Shown here: positions 1 through 8,841 of the stretch, piece after piece | How the letters are laid out: each line of letters starts with the position of its first letter | How positions within the stretch are numbered: position 1 is the stretch's first letter | DNA from: Candidatus Magasanikbacteria bacterium RIFOXYD1_FULL_40_23 | GTDB lineage: Bacteria; Patescibacteriota; Patescibacteriia; Magasanikbacterales; GWA2-37-8 | Direction of reading: 5' to 3' | Assembly: GCA_001783215.1 (NCBI GenBank) | Contig: MFRA01000002.1 | Location: 1 to 59,182, forward strand | DNA length: 59,182 bases | Position numbers and translations under genes: made by a program | Notes under the pieces: generated by a model | What the model was told of the DNA's origin: nothing | The model's database searches: none | What the model saw: the letters and a program-made list of their open reading frames with translations, nothing else

Positions 1-85
1 AGGTGTTTGCTGACAAAATGGGGTGATAAAGGGTAGTTGTAAAAAATGGAAAAAATTTAATTTAAAAAAAATAAAAAACGAATGT

Positions 86-114
86 TTGCCTAACAGTTTG
101 CAATAATATACAAT
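86..114 (+). promoter_or_regulatory. Promoter of the 2-hydroxyacid dehydrogenase gene
   Basis: TTGCCT (86-91) and TACAAT (109-114) are separated by exactly 17 bases and lie 27 bases before the start codon. No SD is visible before the ATG. Confidence 0.55.
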
Positions 115-140
115 ACACACAATAAATAAATTTTAAGCAT

Positions 141-1157
141 ATGCCCAAAAAACTAAAAATTGCTTTCTACGGTGTTTGGCCAGAAATGAAAGATTACGTA
201 CGCTCCAAAATGAGTGGCTTTAGCGTGGCAATTTCCAACGAAAAAATCAGCGAAACAAATGTCAGTACCGACGCAGATGTATTAGCAGTTTTTGTAGAAA
301 TACCTGTAACCAAAAAAATTATAGAAAAAAACACTCATCTAAAAATGATTGCCACCATGAGCACCGGCTTTGATCATATAGATTTAGCCGCGGCTAAAGC
401 CAACAAAATTCCAGTCTGCAACGTACCTACTTATGGCGAAAACACAGTAGCCGAACATGCTATGGCCTTAATTTTAGGCCTTACCCGCAAACTCTTTCCA
501 TCAGTAAAAAGAGTAAAAGAAGGTTTATACGATTTTCATGGGCTGCGAGGCGTAGATCTAAAAGGTAAAACTTTGGGCGTTATTGGCACAGGTCATATTG
601 GTGCCCATCTTATAAAGATGGCTAGCGGTTTTGAAATGAACATAATTGCATACGATGCATTTCCCAACAAAGACCTAGAAAAAAAATTAGGATTTAAATA
701 TACAACCTTGAACAAATTATTAGCTCAATCAGATATTATAAGTCTTCACACTCCATTACTGCCTGCAACTCACCATTTAATAAATAAAGAAAACATTAAA
801 AAAATAAAAAAAGGTGCATATCTTATAAATACAGCTCGCGGAGCTCTGATAGATCCAGAAGCGCTAGTTTGGGGATTGCAAAGTAACCAGTTGGCTGGTG
901 CTGGACTAGACGTGCTAGAAGACGAAAATTTAATCCAAAATTACGAACAAATAATCTCTTGTAGTAATGATGAATGTAAAATAAAAACTACTCTATTAAA
1001 TAATATTATAATCGACCACCCTAACTCTATTGTTACTCCACACAATGCTTTTAACAGTGCCGAAGCAATCCAAAGAATATTAGATGTCACTATAGAAAAT
1101 ATAAAGTCTTTTGCAAAAGGCAAGGTAATAAACGATGTGACTGTATCAAAGAAATAA
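141..1157 (+). CDS. D-isomer-specific 2-hydroxyacid dehydrogenase (NAD-dependent)
   Basis: The 338-residue protein has the two-domain architecture of D-2-hydroxyacid dehydrogenases such as D-lactate dehydrogenase, which reduce 2-keto acids with NADH in the cytoplasm. The Rossmann loop GVIGTGHIGAHL is near residues 146-157. The catalytic Arg lies in NTARGALID, the Glu in LDVLEDE and the His in TPHNAF. Length is normal for the family. The gene is monocistronic with its own promoter (86-114) and no SD. If it is D-LDH it would regenerate NAD in a fermentative cell, but the exact substrate cannot be read from the sequence. Phosphoglycerate or glyoxylate dehydrogenase activity is possible but less likely from the sequence style. 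Confidence 0.9.
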   Translation: MPKKLKIAFYGVWPEMKDYVRSKMSGFSVAISNEKISETNVSTDADVLAVFVEIPVTKKIIEKNTHLKMIATMSTGFDHIDLAAAKANKIPVCNVPTYGENTVAEHAMALILGLTRKLFPSVKRVKEGLYDFHGLRGVDLKGKTLGVIGTGHIGAHLIKMASGFEMNIIAYDAFPNKDLEKKLGFKYTTLNKLLAQSDIISLHTPLLPATHHLINKENIKKIKKGAYLINTARGALIDPEALVWGLQSNQLAGAGLDVLEDENLIQNYEQIISCSNDECKIKTTLLNNIIIDHPNSIVTPHNAFNSAEAIQRILDVTIENIKSFAKGKVINDVTVSKK

Positions 1158-1162
1158 TACTG

Positions 1163-1171
1163 TGATATAAT
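1163..1171 (+). promoter_or_regulatory. Extended -10 promoter element
   Basis: TGA followed by TATAAT forms an extended -10 element without a good -35. A short hairpin (TAGCTG/CAGCTA) follows in the leader before the start at 1240. The same TGn-TATAAT form precedes several other genes in the window (19.1, 21.2, 28.2 and 33.2 kb). Confidence 0.5.
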
Positions 1172-1239
1172 ATCTCCACGGTCGATAGCTGCTCAAACAG
1201 CTAAAATAAACTACAACTTTCTTAAATTTATTTAACTTT

Positions 1240-2778
1240 ATGAAAATTATTACAAAAATAATCTCAATTTTTGTCATTTTTGTTTTTATACTTATAGCAA
1301 AACCAGCCCACGCCTTCTACCTCGAAGTACCTCAAAGTGTTAAAAATTTATTCACAGTGTTTAAATCTGACAAAGCCTTGGCCCAAGAAAGCTCTACCAT
1401 AATGCCGCCGCCTCCAACAGACCCCGCTCAACCAGCGCCATACTCTGGCACATATCAGCCCTACCAACCTACAGACGGCACAGTACCTCCCCCTTCTGGA
1501 ATGGACGGTCAACCAATGAACCAACCATACCCTATGCCACCACAAGAAGGCATGGCTCCTCCTTCTGGCAACCAATACCAAGAACAAGGCATGCCAGGTG
1601 GTCAAAATTACCAGGACAACGGCAAACAACTAGACCAGATGAAACGTGGCATAAGCCAGATGTCTCGTCAGGTAAAACAATTTGAACAAATGATTGCTAG
1701 CGCCGAAAAGAAAGGCACCGCCATTCCAGAAGAAATAAAACAAAATCTTGCCAAAATAAAAAGCATCATTGAGAGTGTACAAAACGCCAAAAGCCAAGAA
1801 GACCTACAGGCTGCAGACACAAGTGAGCTGCAAGAATTAATGCAATCTCTAGAAGAATATAGACGAAATGTGATGGAGGCCCAACAAAGACTAGACGGCA
1901 TGAAACGTGGCATGAAAGGAATGGAGCAGGGATTAAAAATGTTTAAAACCCAAATAACACGATTAACAAAACAAAAAATAACCATCCCTTCCGAAATTAC
2001 CGACAATATTGCTAGACTTGAAACAATTATCTCCACAATTAAAAATGCTAAAACAATCGAAGAAATGGACGCTATCGACTTTGACTTCATGCAAGATGTA
2101 ATGGAAAATTTAGATGACGATCGACGTCAATTAGAAATTCTGGCTCGATGGCCAAAAAGTTTAAAGCAAATAAATAGTGAGCTAACCAAGCTAAATCGCG
2201 AACTAACTAAATCAAAAACCATTGTCAGCCGACTAGCTAAAAAAGATATAGATCTCCAGGCTGAATATACAGCTTTTGCCGACGCTGTAAATAAACTAAA
2301 AAGCGTAAGAGATGAAGCTGTGGCCAAAATGGCAGCCGGTGATTCCGAAGAAGCGTTTAGTCTTCTGGAAGATGATTTCTTTGGACAAATGGATGACGTC
2401 TGGCAAAACCAAAAAATCATAATGACCATGAATAACTTGGGTCGTTTTGCTGCAGAGTTTAAACAAAACATGGCCAAAGCAAATTCTATGGTAAAAAATT
2501 TAAAAAGAAAAAAAGTAGATACTGCTAATTTGGAAGCAATAATATCTCAAGCCAATAGTAAAGGCCAAGAGATTCTTACTCTCTTAAAAGCAAAACCTAT
2601 AGACGAAGAAGCCCTAATTGAAGCTTTGGATGAGCTAGAAAACATTAAACAAGAGTTTGAATCTGAGACGTCTGAATTAACCGGACAAGAAGATGCCCTT
2701 CCTTGGGAAAAAGGCCCACAACAATTTAAGCAAGTATCCCTACCTCAAGGATTTGATAAGTACGTACCCCAAAAATAA
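1240..2778 (+). CDS. Secreted coiled-coil protein with a Pro/Gln-rich region and internal repeats
   Basis: I recognise no named family. Residues 1-26 look like a signal peptide (Lys start, hydrophobic core, AHA-F cleavage-type end). Residues about 50-130 are rich in Pro, Gln, Gly and Met and are probably disordered. From about residue 130 to 490 the protein is helical and is built from roughly four related units of about 85-90 residues. The first two are clearly homologous: each begins LDxMKRG, carries an IPxEI motif, and ends with an acidic stretch and an Arg pair. It is probably exported and may be a periplasmic or surface structural protein. A terminator follows at 2805. There is no SD. 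Confidence 0.75.
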   Translation: MKIITKIISIFVIFVFILIAKPAHAFYLEVPQSVKNLFTVFKSDKALAQESSTIMPPPPTDPAQPAPYSGTYQPYQPTDGTVPPPSGMDGQPMNQPYPMPPQEGMAPPSGNQYQEQGMPGGQNYQDNGKQLDQMKRGISQMSRQVKQFEQMIASAEKKGTAIPEEIKQNLAKIKSIIESVQNAKSQEDLQAADTSELQELMQSLEEYRRNVMEAQQRLDGMKRGMKGMEQGLKMFKTQITRLTKQKITIPSEITDNIARLETIISTIKNAKTIEEMDAIDFDFMQDVMENLDDDRRQLEILARWPKSLKQINSELTKLNRELTKSKTIVSRLAKKDIDLQAEYTAFADAVNKLKSVRDEAVAKMAAGDSEEAFSLLEDDFFGQMDDVWQNQKIIMTMNNLGRFAAEFKQNMAKANSMVKNLKRKKVDTANLEAIISQANSKGQEILTLLKAKPIDEEALIEALDELENIKQEFESETSELTGQEDALPWEKGPQQFKQVSLPQGFDKYVPQK

Positions 2779-2804
2779 ATTCTGAAAAAACAGAGTACAG
2801 AAAT

Positions 2805-2839
2805 AAAAACATCCCAATTGCTCGGGATGTTTTTATTTT
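2805..2839. terminator. Bidirectional terminator between the secreted protein gene and rnpB
   Basis: A 7-bp stem ACATCCC/GGGATGT is flanked by T-rich tracts on both sides. It can end the plus-strand gene at 2778 and the minus-strand RNase P RNA at about 2840. Confidence 0.8.
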
Positions 2840-2867
2840 GCATAGCGTAAGCCGAATTTTGTTTTAT

Positions 2868-2897
2868 CGCGCCGAAGCCTTAGCGAAGGCGGATCGA
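2868..2897 (-). repeat. Small palindromic repeat inside rnpB
   Basis: The core CGAAGCCTTAGCGAAG matches, with one change, CGAAGCTTTAGCGAAG at 47461-47476 inside the endonuclease Q gene. Here it lies between the 3' strands of P2 and P4, where E. coli RNase P RNA has only a few bases. It appears to be a palindromic element that has inserted into both RNA and protein genes. Confidence 0.6.
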
Positions 2898-3060
2898 CGA
2901 ATAATGACAATCATTTATCTAGGATTGGTGTTACCACCAACCTCAAGCGAACGAACTTTTCCAAAAACCGGATTGCTCCGATTTAAGGCTGTTCTTGCAT
3001 TCAAGTAAGGATTTAGCCGTTTCACCTCTTAGCTTGCTACCTCCGCTAAGAGCTAAGCAC

Positions 3061-3223
3061 GGGGGCTGTCATCATATACCATTTCTACTGCAGACTATAA
3101 ATTCCGGCATAATTGTTTCAAAATTTTCTAGTTTACCCGCCAGGTAATCCAGAAAATTTATTCATCAATTCTGACTCGAAATTTATAATCTTCGCTACGA
3201 AAGCGTATATGATGACAGCCCCC
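3061..3223 (-). other. Long hairpin extension in RNase P RNA (P12 position)
   Basis: Positions 3061-3079 and 3205-3223 are perfectly complementary over 19 bp. Nested inside are an 8-bp pairing (TATAAATT with AATTTATA), a 9-bp pairing (3121-3129 with 3151-3159) and a 5-bp TTACC/GGTAA tip. The whole forms one rod of about 160 nt lying between CR-II and CR-III. Confidence 0.75.
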
Positions 3224-3424
3224 TAATTCATGATTCAACACGAATGTAAGGTTTGCTCTCTCTTTCCTTTCGAAAAGAAACGTCTCTGCTCGCACCTCAT
3301 CTCGGTATTACCCGAGGCGACGGGGGTTACCCGCTACTCTTCTCCTCCGGCGTGACTATACAGAGGGAATGTTCGGACTTTCCTCCCCAACTTGCGTTAG
3401 GGCGATTGTCTACTATGCGGTGAA

Positions 3425-3453
3425 ATTTTAGCATAAAATAAGGGTTTTGTCAA
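3425..3453 (-). promoter_or_regulatory. rnpB promoter
   Basis: On the minus strand TTGACA (3448-3453) and TAAAAT (3425-3430) have a 17-base spacer. The predicted start falls at about 3418, exactly the 5' end of P1. Confidence 0.85.
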
Positions 3454-3530
3454 TAATATACCGCTGTAAACTTGCTTGCGGAAAGTTTAAAACTGGGGTA
3501 AAATATTAGAAATAATGATAAATAAACTGT

Positions 3531-4952
3531 GTGAAAAAACTAGAACTTTCTCTTGCCTTCATTCAACTTCCTTTAGATTATATTTTAATGGTCCTAGCCG
3601 GCATTACCGCCTACTCTTTGCGTTTTACTTCCATAACCCAAAATATTCGCCCTGTTTTATTTAATCTCGCCTGGGACAAATATTTCCCTCTCATACTTAT
3701 CACCGCTTTAGGCTGGGTAATTATTTTTGCTTTAGCTGGATTATACAGTACAAGTTCCAACCGTAAACTAGCCTCCGACCTCACTCGCGTAATTTTCGCT
3801 TGCTCCACCGGCTTTGCCGCTATTACCATATACGTATTTTTTGCTCTACAAAAATTTGACTCTCGTTTTTTGGTTTTGGCTGGCTGGATACTAGCGATGC
3901 TATATGTTTGTATCGGCAGAATCCTAATGAACGGATTAAAAAAACTAATGCATCGTGCCGGGTATGGACTGCGCAAAACTGTAATTATTGGCAAAGAAAC
4001 TATCGCCGAACAAATAAAAAATGTGCTCAACTCCCGTCCAGGACTGGGATACAAACTTGTTGCTTCTTTTTCTCATTTTAATCTAGAGAGCAAACAATAT
4101 CTTTTGGAAAATCGACCAGATGAAATAATTTTTACCGACCCAAAAGCACACGGTGACGAAGCTATAGACGCCATTGATTTCGCCAACGAACACCATATTG
4201 CTTTCAAATATTCTGCCGACCTATTTTCTACTATATCTACAAATATGGCCGTTAGCACTATTGGCGGTATACCGATTATAGAGCTCCGTCTTACTCGCCT
4301 AACTGGCTGGAGCAGAATAATAAAAAGGCTCGTAGATATTATTGGCAGTTTATTTTTTATAATCCTACTCTCCCCTATATTTATCATAGTTTCTATTATC
4401 GTGGCGCTAGAAAGTGGTTTCCCAATTATCTACAAAAACGAACGTGTAGGCCAAGAAGACAAAAAGTTTTTTGCACTAAAGTTCCGCACCATGCATCAAA
4501 AATTCTCTACTGGCCCTCAGTTTGGCAAACAAGGAGAAGAGGCGCTAAAAAAAGAACAAGAACTAATCGCCACCCAAAGTATAAAGACTGGCCCAATTTA
4601 CAAAATACAAAACGACCCACGCATTACTGGTTTTGGCAGATTCTTGCGTCGCTGGAGCTTAGATGAATTTCCTCAATTCTTCAATGTGCTAAAAGGTGAA
4701 ATGAGTCTGGTAGGACCTCGCCCACACCAGCCGCGCGAAGTACAAGGCTATAAACGCCAGCACAAAATCGTTTTGGCCATTAAACCAGGCTTAACCGGCT
4801 TATCTCAAATCTCTGGCCGTAGCAACCTAAGCTATGAAGAAGAAATAAACCTAGACACCTTTTATATAGAAAACTGGAGCCTATACATGGACATGATTAT
4901 CCTAATAAAAACACCCTTTGTTGTTTTAACCAGTACCGGATCTGTTGTATAG
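3531..4952 (+). CDS. Polyprenyl-phosphate sugar-1-phosphate transferase (initiating glycosyltransferase)
   Basis: The 473-residue protein resembles WbaP/WcaJ-type polyprenyl glycosylphosphotransferases, which load the first sugar phosphate onto undecaprenyl phosphate at the membrane. The N-terminal half has about four to five hydrophobic segments and a soluble domain with a nucleotide-binding-like stretch. The C-terminal catalytic domain starts near residue 263 with a reentrant hydrophobic helix (KRLVDIIGSLFF), followed by KFRTM, RRWSLDEFPQF and SLVGPRPH, the family signatures. The start codon is GTG with no SD. It heads a run of glycosyltransferases (to 8808) and probably starts synthesis of a cell-surface polysaccharide. 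Confidence 0.92.
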   Translation: MKKLELSLAFIQLPLDYILMVLAGITAYSLRFTSITQNIRPVLFNLAWDKYFPLILITALGWVIIFALAGLYSTSSNRKLASDLTRVIFACSTGFAAITIYVFFALQKFDSRFLVLAGWILAMLYVCIGRILMNGLKKLMHRAGYGLRKTVIIGKETIAEQIKNVLNSRPGLGYKLVASFSHFNLESKQYLLENRPDEIIFTDPKAHGDEAIDAIDFANEHHIAFKYSADLFSTISTNMAVSTIGGIPIIELRLTRLTGWSRIIKRLVDIIGSLFFIILLSPIFIIVSIIVALESGFPIIYKNERVGQEDKKFFALKFRTMHQKFSTGPQFGKQGEEALKKEQELIATQSIKTGPIYKIQNDPRITGFGRFLRRWSLDEFPQFFNVLKGEMSLVGPRPHQPREVQGYKRQHKIVLAIKPGLTGLSQISGRSNLSYEEEINLDTFYIENWSLYMDMIILIKTPFVVLTSTGSVV

Positions 4953-4978
4953 CCCCTATATACTCACTCACTTTGTTT
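4951..4978 (+). repeat. Short variant of the leader repeat before a start codon
   Basis: TAGCCCCTATATACTCACTC followed by ACTTTGTTT abuts the ATG at 4979. It shares the CCCCTATA block and the CTCACTCA(T)TT block of the longer leader elements at 24460 and 25971 but lacks their central hairpin. Confidence 0.45.
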
Positions 4979-6097
4979 ATGCGAATTGCCCTAGTACACG
5001 ATTATCTCGCTCAAGATGGAGGGGCAGAACGAGTTCTAAAGTCCCTGCATGAAATTTGGCCAGAGGCGCCTATTTTTGTTTTGTTCCACGACAAAGAAAA
5101 AATAAAGTTTTTTAATAACAAAAATATCCATGAATCTTTCTTGGCTAAATTACCATTTAAAAATTCGGCCTACCAGTGGTACCTGCCATGGATGCCGCTA
5201 GCTACCGAGCAACACAACCTAAAAGATTTTGATGTGGTAATTTCTACCGCTAGCGTATTTGCCAAAGGCGTAATTACCAGTCCAAACACTTTACATATTT
5301 CTTACTGTCACACTCCTCCTCGTTTTTTGTGGGCCGATAATTATAATTACATTTCCGACCTAAAACAAAATAGGTTTATCAAATTTCTTCTACCTCATTT
5401 TATTCACAAACTACGTATTTGGGACAAAATGAGCGTGGACAGAGTAGACAGTTTTATTGCCAACTCTCGCACCGTACAGCAAAGAATAAATAAATACTAT
5501 CGCAGAGAGAGCGAAGTGATTTACCCTCCGGTAGAACTATTTTCTTGCTCACTACAAAAGACTAGTGATTATTACGCCGCTGGTGGCCGCTTGGTTGGTT
5601 ACAAACGTTTTGATCTAATTGTAAAAGCATTCAACCGACTAAAATGGCCGCTAAAGATATTTGGCGACGGACCAGAACTAGAAACACTTAAAAAAATAGC
5701 CAAAAGCAATATAGAATTTTTGGGACAAATAACCGACGAAGAAAAAGGGGCAATTCTCTCTGGCGCGCGCGCGTTTATCCATCCACAACTAGAAGACTTT
5801 GGCATTACCGCCGTAGAAGCAATGGCTTGCGGCAGACCGGTTATCGCCTTCTCCCAAGGTGGCGCTACGGAAACCATTATCCCCAATGAAACAGGCGTAT
5901 TTTTCCATGCCCAAACATGGGAGTCTTTGTTTGATAAACTACTTAATTTCAACTACGAAAATTGGGATAGCGCCAAAATTCGCGAACATGCAGCCAAATT
6001 TGATGCGCCCTATTTTAAAACTAGTATAAAAAAATACGTTACCGATAGATACGAAGAATTTAAAAAGGGTTTTAATCAACAGGCTCTCATAGACTAG
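4979..6097 (+). CDS. Glycosyltransferase family 4 (group 1)
   Basis: The GT-B fold enzyme of about 372 residues transfers a sugar from a nucleotide-sugar donor to a glycan acceptor in the cytoplasm. It begins MRIALVHDYLAQDGGAERV, the acceptor-side glycine-rich loop. It has GRLVGYKRFDLIVKAF at the linker and the EX7E-type motif EDFGITAVEA in the donor site. The ATG at 4979 fits the family N-terminus better than the upstream TTG at 4973. It lies 26 bases after the initiating transferase and 1 base before the next glycosyltransferase, so the three are probably co-transcribed. Donor and acceptor cannot be assigned. Confidence 0.9.
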   Translation: MRIALVHDYLAQDGGAERVLKSLHEIWPEAPIFVLFHDKEKIKFFNNKNIHESFLAKLPFKNSAYQWYLPWMPLATEQHNLKDFDVVISTASVFAKGVITSPNTLHISYCHTPPRFLWADNYNYISDLKQNRFIKFLLPHFIHKLRIWDKMSVDRVDSFIANSRTVQQRINKYYRRESEVIYPPVELFSCSLQKTSDYYAAGGRLVGYKRFDLIVKAFNRLKWPLKIFGDGPELETLKKIAKSNIEFLGQITDEEKGAILSGARAFIHPQLEDFGITAVEAMACGRPVIAFSQGGATETIIPNETGVFFHAQTWESLFDKLLNFNYENWDSAKIREHAAKFDAPYFKTSIKKYVTDRYEEFKKGFNQQALID

Positions 6098-6098
6098 T

Positions 6099-7220
6099 AT
6101 GTCACAAATTGGCATAGATATACGCGCCTTAATGTCCCCTGTTCGCACTGGTGTGGGCGAATATACTTACGAACTTCTAAACGCTATTTTTAAAATTGAT
6201 AAAACAAACCAATACTTTCTTTTTTATAATTCCTACAAAGACGTATCCCAGCACATACCAAAGTGGACACAAGAAAATGTACACTACATACATACCAAAT
6301 GGCCAAACAAACTATACAATGCCTCCATTAAACTTTTTGGTATCCCAAAAATAAACAAGATAAAACTGGATTATTTCTTCTCTCCTAACTTTAACTTTAC
6401 TAATTTATCTACGAACACAAAAAGTGTTCTTACAGTTCACGACCTATTTTTTGAATTTTTCCCACATTTTTTTTCTTTCAAACAGAGGCTCTGGCACTGG
6501 GCTATCAACCCAAAAAGGCAGTGCGAAAAAGCCGACATTATAATTACCCCTTCAGAAAACACCAAGCGAGATATAGTTGATATTTATCATATTAGCCCAG
6601 AAAAAATTAAAGTAATCTATCCTGGAATATCTTGCTTGCCAGAGAGCACTTATCCGGAAACCAAAAACAAACTACAACAAAAATACAATCTCCCCCATAA
6701 ATTTATTCTCTTTCTTGGCACGGTAGAGCCGCGTAAAAATATTATCGGCCTAATAGAAGCGTTTGAACAACTTTGTAAAACAACTCTCAACTACTCGCTA
6801 GTGATAGCCGGACACAAGGGCTGGAACGATAACAAAATATACAAAAAAATCGCATTGTCCCCTGTAAAAGAAAAAATAAAACTTATTGGTTCTGTGGATG
6901 CTGCCGACAAGCCAGCACTCTACACAATATCTGATTTGTTTGTTTACCCAAGCTTCTACGAAGGCTTTGGCTTCCCTGTAGCCGAAGCTTTTGCATGCGG
7001 TGTGCCGGTTATTACTTCCAACCGATCTTCTCTGTCAGAGGTGGCAGGAAATGCCGCTTTTCTTGTTAACCCAAACCGCCCAAACGAGCTGGCGCAAGCA
7101 ATGATAGAGATGACAAAAAATGAAAAGCTAAGAGAGAAATTTAAGAATCTTGGGCTAAAACAAGCCAAAAAGTTTAATTGGGGCCAAGCTGCACAAGAAT
7201 TTATTGGTCTTTTAAAATAA
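6099..7220 (+). CDS. Glycosyltransferase family 4 (group 1)
   Basis: The protein has 373 residues with GT-B features: the N-terminal GIDIRALMSPVRTGVGEYTY loop, the VEPRKNIIGLIEAF hinge region, and EGFGFPVAEAFACGVPVITS with the EX7E pair in the C-terminal donor-binding domain. It resembles mannosyltransferases of the WbaZ/MtfB kind, but the substrate is inferred only loosely. It starts 1 base after the preceding GT4 stop, indicating translational coupling. It has no SD of its own. Confidence 0.9.
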   Translation: MSQIGIDIRALMSPVRTGVGEYTYELLNAIFKIDKTNQYFLFYNSYKDVSQHIPKWTQENVHYIHTKWPNKLYNASIKLFGIPKINKIKLDYFFSPNFNFTNLSTNTKSVLTVHDLFFEFFPHFFSFKQRLWHWAINPKRQCEKADIIITPSENTKRDIVDIYHISPEKIKVIYPGISCLPESTYPETKNKLQQKYNLPHKFILFLGTVEPRKNIIGLIEAFEQLCKTTLNYSLVIAGHKGWNDNKIYKKIALSPVKEKIKLIGSVDAADKPALYTISDLFVYPSFYEGFGFPVAEAFACGVPVITSNRSSLSEVAGNAAFLVNPNRPNELAQAMIEMTKNEKLREKFKNLGLKQAKKFNWGQAAQEFIGLLK

Positions 7221-7223
7221 TAC

Positions 7224-7571
7224 TTAATTTCTTACAGGCTCCTCACTATCTGAATCTAACTGCTCATAAACCAGCACTTCCTTTTTTGGAAAACATTCGC
7301 TTGATACTATAACTTGAACTCCCCCATCAAGAATGAATCCTTTAGCAGTTGTGTAACCCCTGCTCGAATCTATCTTAAATTTTCCTCCTGGTGGAATAAT
7401 CAATGATCCTATATCTCTTCGTTCGCTTCTTTCCTTAATATCCTGCTCCCCGATGTGAACAACTATCTGTTCAGCAGCGACATAACTTTTACCAGGAACC
7501 AAATCATCAAACCGTATTTGCTTAGGTTTTACTTCTTTATTGTCAAAAATTATCTTCGGTCTTTCGGACAT
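7224..7571 (-). CDS. Hypothetical protein, 115 residues
   Basis: I recognise no family. The protein is mostly polar, with alternating beta-type segments (KSYVAAEQIVVHIG, KGFILDGGVQVIVS) and a proline/glycine-rich turn (IIPPGGKFKI), suggesting a small all-beta domain. It has no signal peptide or membrane segment. It is convergent with the glycosyltransferase ending at 7220. The tandem-hairpin repeat at 7574-7650 sits directly in its 5' leader, 2 bases from the start codon. No SD. Confidence 0.65.
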   Translation of the reverse strand: MSERPKIIFDNKEVKPKQIRFDDLVPGKSYVAAEQIVVHIGEQDIKERSERRDIGSLIIPPGGKFKIDSSRGYTTAKGFILDGGVQVIVSSECFPKKEVLVYEQLDSDSEEPVRN

Positions 7572-7573
7572 AT

Positions 7574-7650
7574 TATTGATTTAACGAAATTGATTTAACG
7601 AAATCATGTCGGGCAGCGTCCATTAAAGCCCGACGCTTAATTAATTAATA
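7574..7650 (-). repeat. Tandem-hairpin repeat, copy 1
   Basis: On the minus strand a hairpin GTCGGGC...GCCCGAC is followed by two copies of a GATTTCGTTAAATC-type hairpin. Related copies occur at 22753-22856 and 46648-46740. This copy forms the leader of the gene starting at 7571. Confidence 0.6.
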
Positions 7651-7716
7651 ACCTTGAATATTTAAAGCTGTCGTGGGATAATTGGGATTATAAACTACCC
7701 TTTAATAAACTGCAAC

Positions 7717-8808
7717 ATGTCTACGCCCAAAATCCTAATTCTCCACGACTACTTTCTCTACAGAGGTGGCGGAGAACGCTTGGTAATCAGCCTAGCCAAA
7801 AATCTAAACGCCGACATAGCCACCGCTTTTATTGGCAAGGATGCTTTTGACCCCCGCGCCGAAGGTATAAATACCATAGAACTATACAAAGAAAAAGGCT
7901 GGTCAAATATGCCTGGGTTTCGCTATCTGCAAGTGCAATTTTCATTTTTATTCAAAACGGGTTTTGCCAAAAAATACGATACCATAATTTACAGCGGCGA
8001 TTGCTTGATTGCCCTGCTTAGGTTAAAGCACAAAAGAAATATCGCCTACATGCACACCCCTCCTCGCCATCTATACGACACTTATCAAAACCGCCTAAAA
8101 CAGTATCCGTTTTGGAAAAAGGCCCTTTTTATTCCATTTGTTAGATTTAATCGTTGGAGATTTGAAGCTTTGTCCCGAAAACTAGATTTGATTATTACCA
8201 ACTCCCAAAATACCAAAGAAAGAATAAAAAGATATTTGAAACTAGACTCAACCGTTGTCTATCCACCTTGTGATACTTTACCTTTTAAAAACTTGGGATA
8301 CGGAGATTACTTTTTCTCTTGGGCAAGGCTATATGATGTAAAACGAGTAGACAAAATAGTAGAGGCATTTACAACTATGCCAGACAAAAAATTAGTAGTG
8401 GCCTCCGGCGGACCAGAGCTAGAAAAAATACAAAAAATGGCCGAGGGACACCCAAATATCACTATAATTGGCTGGATAGACGACGACCAGCTCTTGGAAT
8501 ATCTGGGGCGTTGTTTGGCCACTATATACATTCCTATACGAGAAGACTTTGGTATGAGCGCTGTAGAGTCTATGCAAGCAGGTAAGCCGGTAATTGGCGT
8601 AGCCGAGGGTGGTTTATTAGAAATTATTGAAAACAATAAAAACGGAATTTTGCTACCAGCAGACTTTACTATGATTGCTCTGCAAGAAGCCATAAAAAGC
8701 ATGACACCGGAAAAATCCAAACAGATGGAAGATTCTTGTTACCAAACCTCTCAAAAATTTAGCGAAAAATCATTTATAGAAGGAATAAAAAAAGCCGCGA
8801 ATCTATAA
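7717..8808 (+). CDS. Glycosyltransferase family 4 (group 1)
   Basis: The protein has 363 residues. It starts KILILHDYFLYRGGGERLV, with the glycine-rich loop of retaining GT-B enzymes. Further on come YMHTPPRHLYDTY, the ARLYDVKRVDKIVEAF linker and the donor-site motif REDFGMSAVESMQAGKPVIG. It is the third GT4 of the cluster and most like the first (shared HTPPR and YPPC/YPPV elements), suggesting similar donors. It is separated from the others by the inserted minus-strand gene at 7224-7571. Confidence 0.9.
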   Translation: MSTPKILILHDYFLYRGGGERLVISLAKNLNADIATAFIGKDAFDPRAEGINTIELYKEKGWSNMPGFRYLQVQFSFLFKTGFAKKYDTIIYSGDCLIALLRLKHKRNIAYMHTPPRHLYDTYQNRLKQYPFWKKALFIPFVRFNRWRFEALSRKLDLIITNSQNTKERIKRYLKLDSTVVYPPCDTLPFKNLGYGDYFFSWARLYDVKRVDKIVEAFTTMPDKKLVVASGGPELEKIQKMAEGHPNITIIGWIDDDQLLEYLGRCLATIYIPIREDFGMSAVESMQAGKPVIGVAEGGLLEIIENNKNGILLPADFTMIALQEAIKSMTPEKSKQMEDSCYQTSQKFSEKSFIEGIKKAANL

Positions 8809-8841
8809 CGATAGGCGGCCACCCCTTCAAACTAACAAACT

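Larger units (their letters stand above)
2840..3418 (-). ncRNA. rnpB: RNase P RNA (type A-like) with enlarged P12 region
   Basis: Read on the minus strand, the universal core GAGGAAAGTCCGAAC (CR-I, P4 5' strand) is followed by AGAGAGCAAACC (CR-II) and later GGAGCAATCC, TAGATAAATGATTGTCA and AATTCGGCTTA (CR-V, P4 3' strand). P1 pairs GCATAG with CTATGC (3413-3418 with 2840-2845). P2 pairs GACAATC with GATTGTC. P4 shows CCGAA/TTCGG where E. coli has CCGGG/CCCGG, a compensatory change. At about 579 nt it is well above the usual 350-400 nt. The extra length is a long hairpin at 3061-3223 and a small palindrome at 2868-2897. The RNA matures tRNA 5' ends. Confidence 0.92.
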
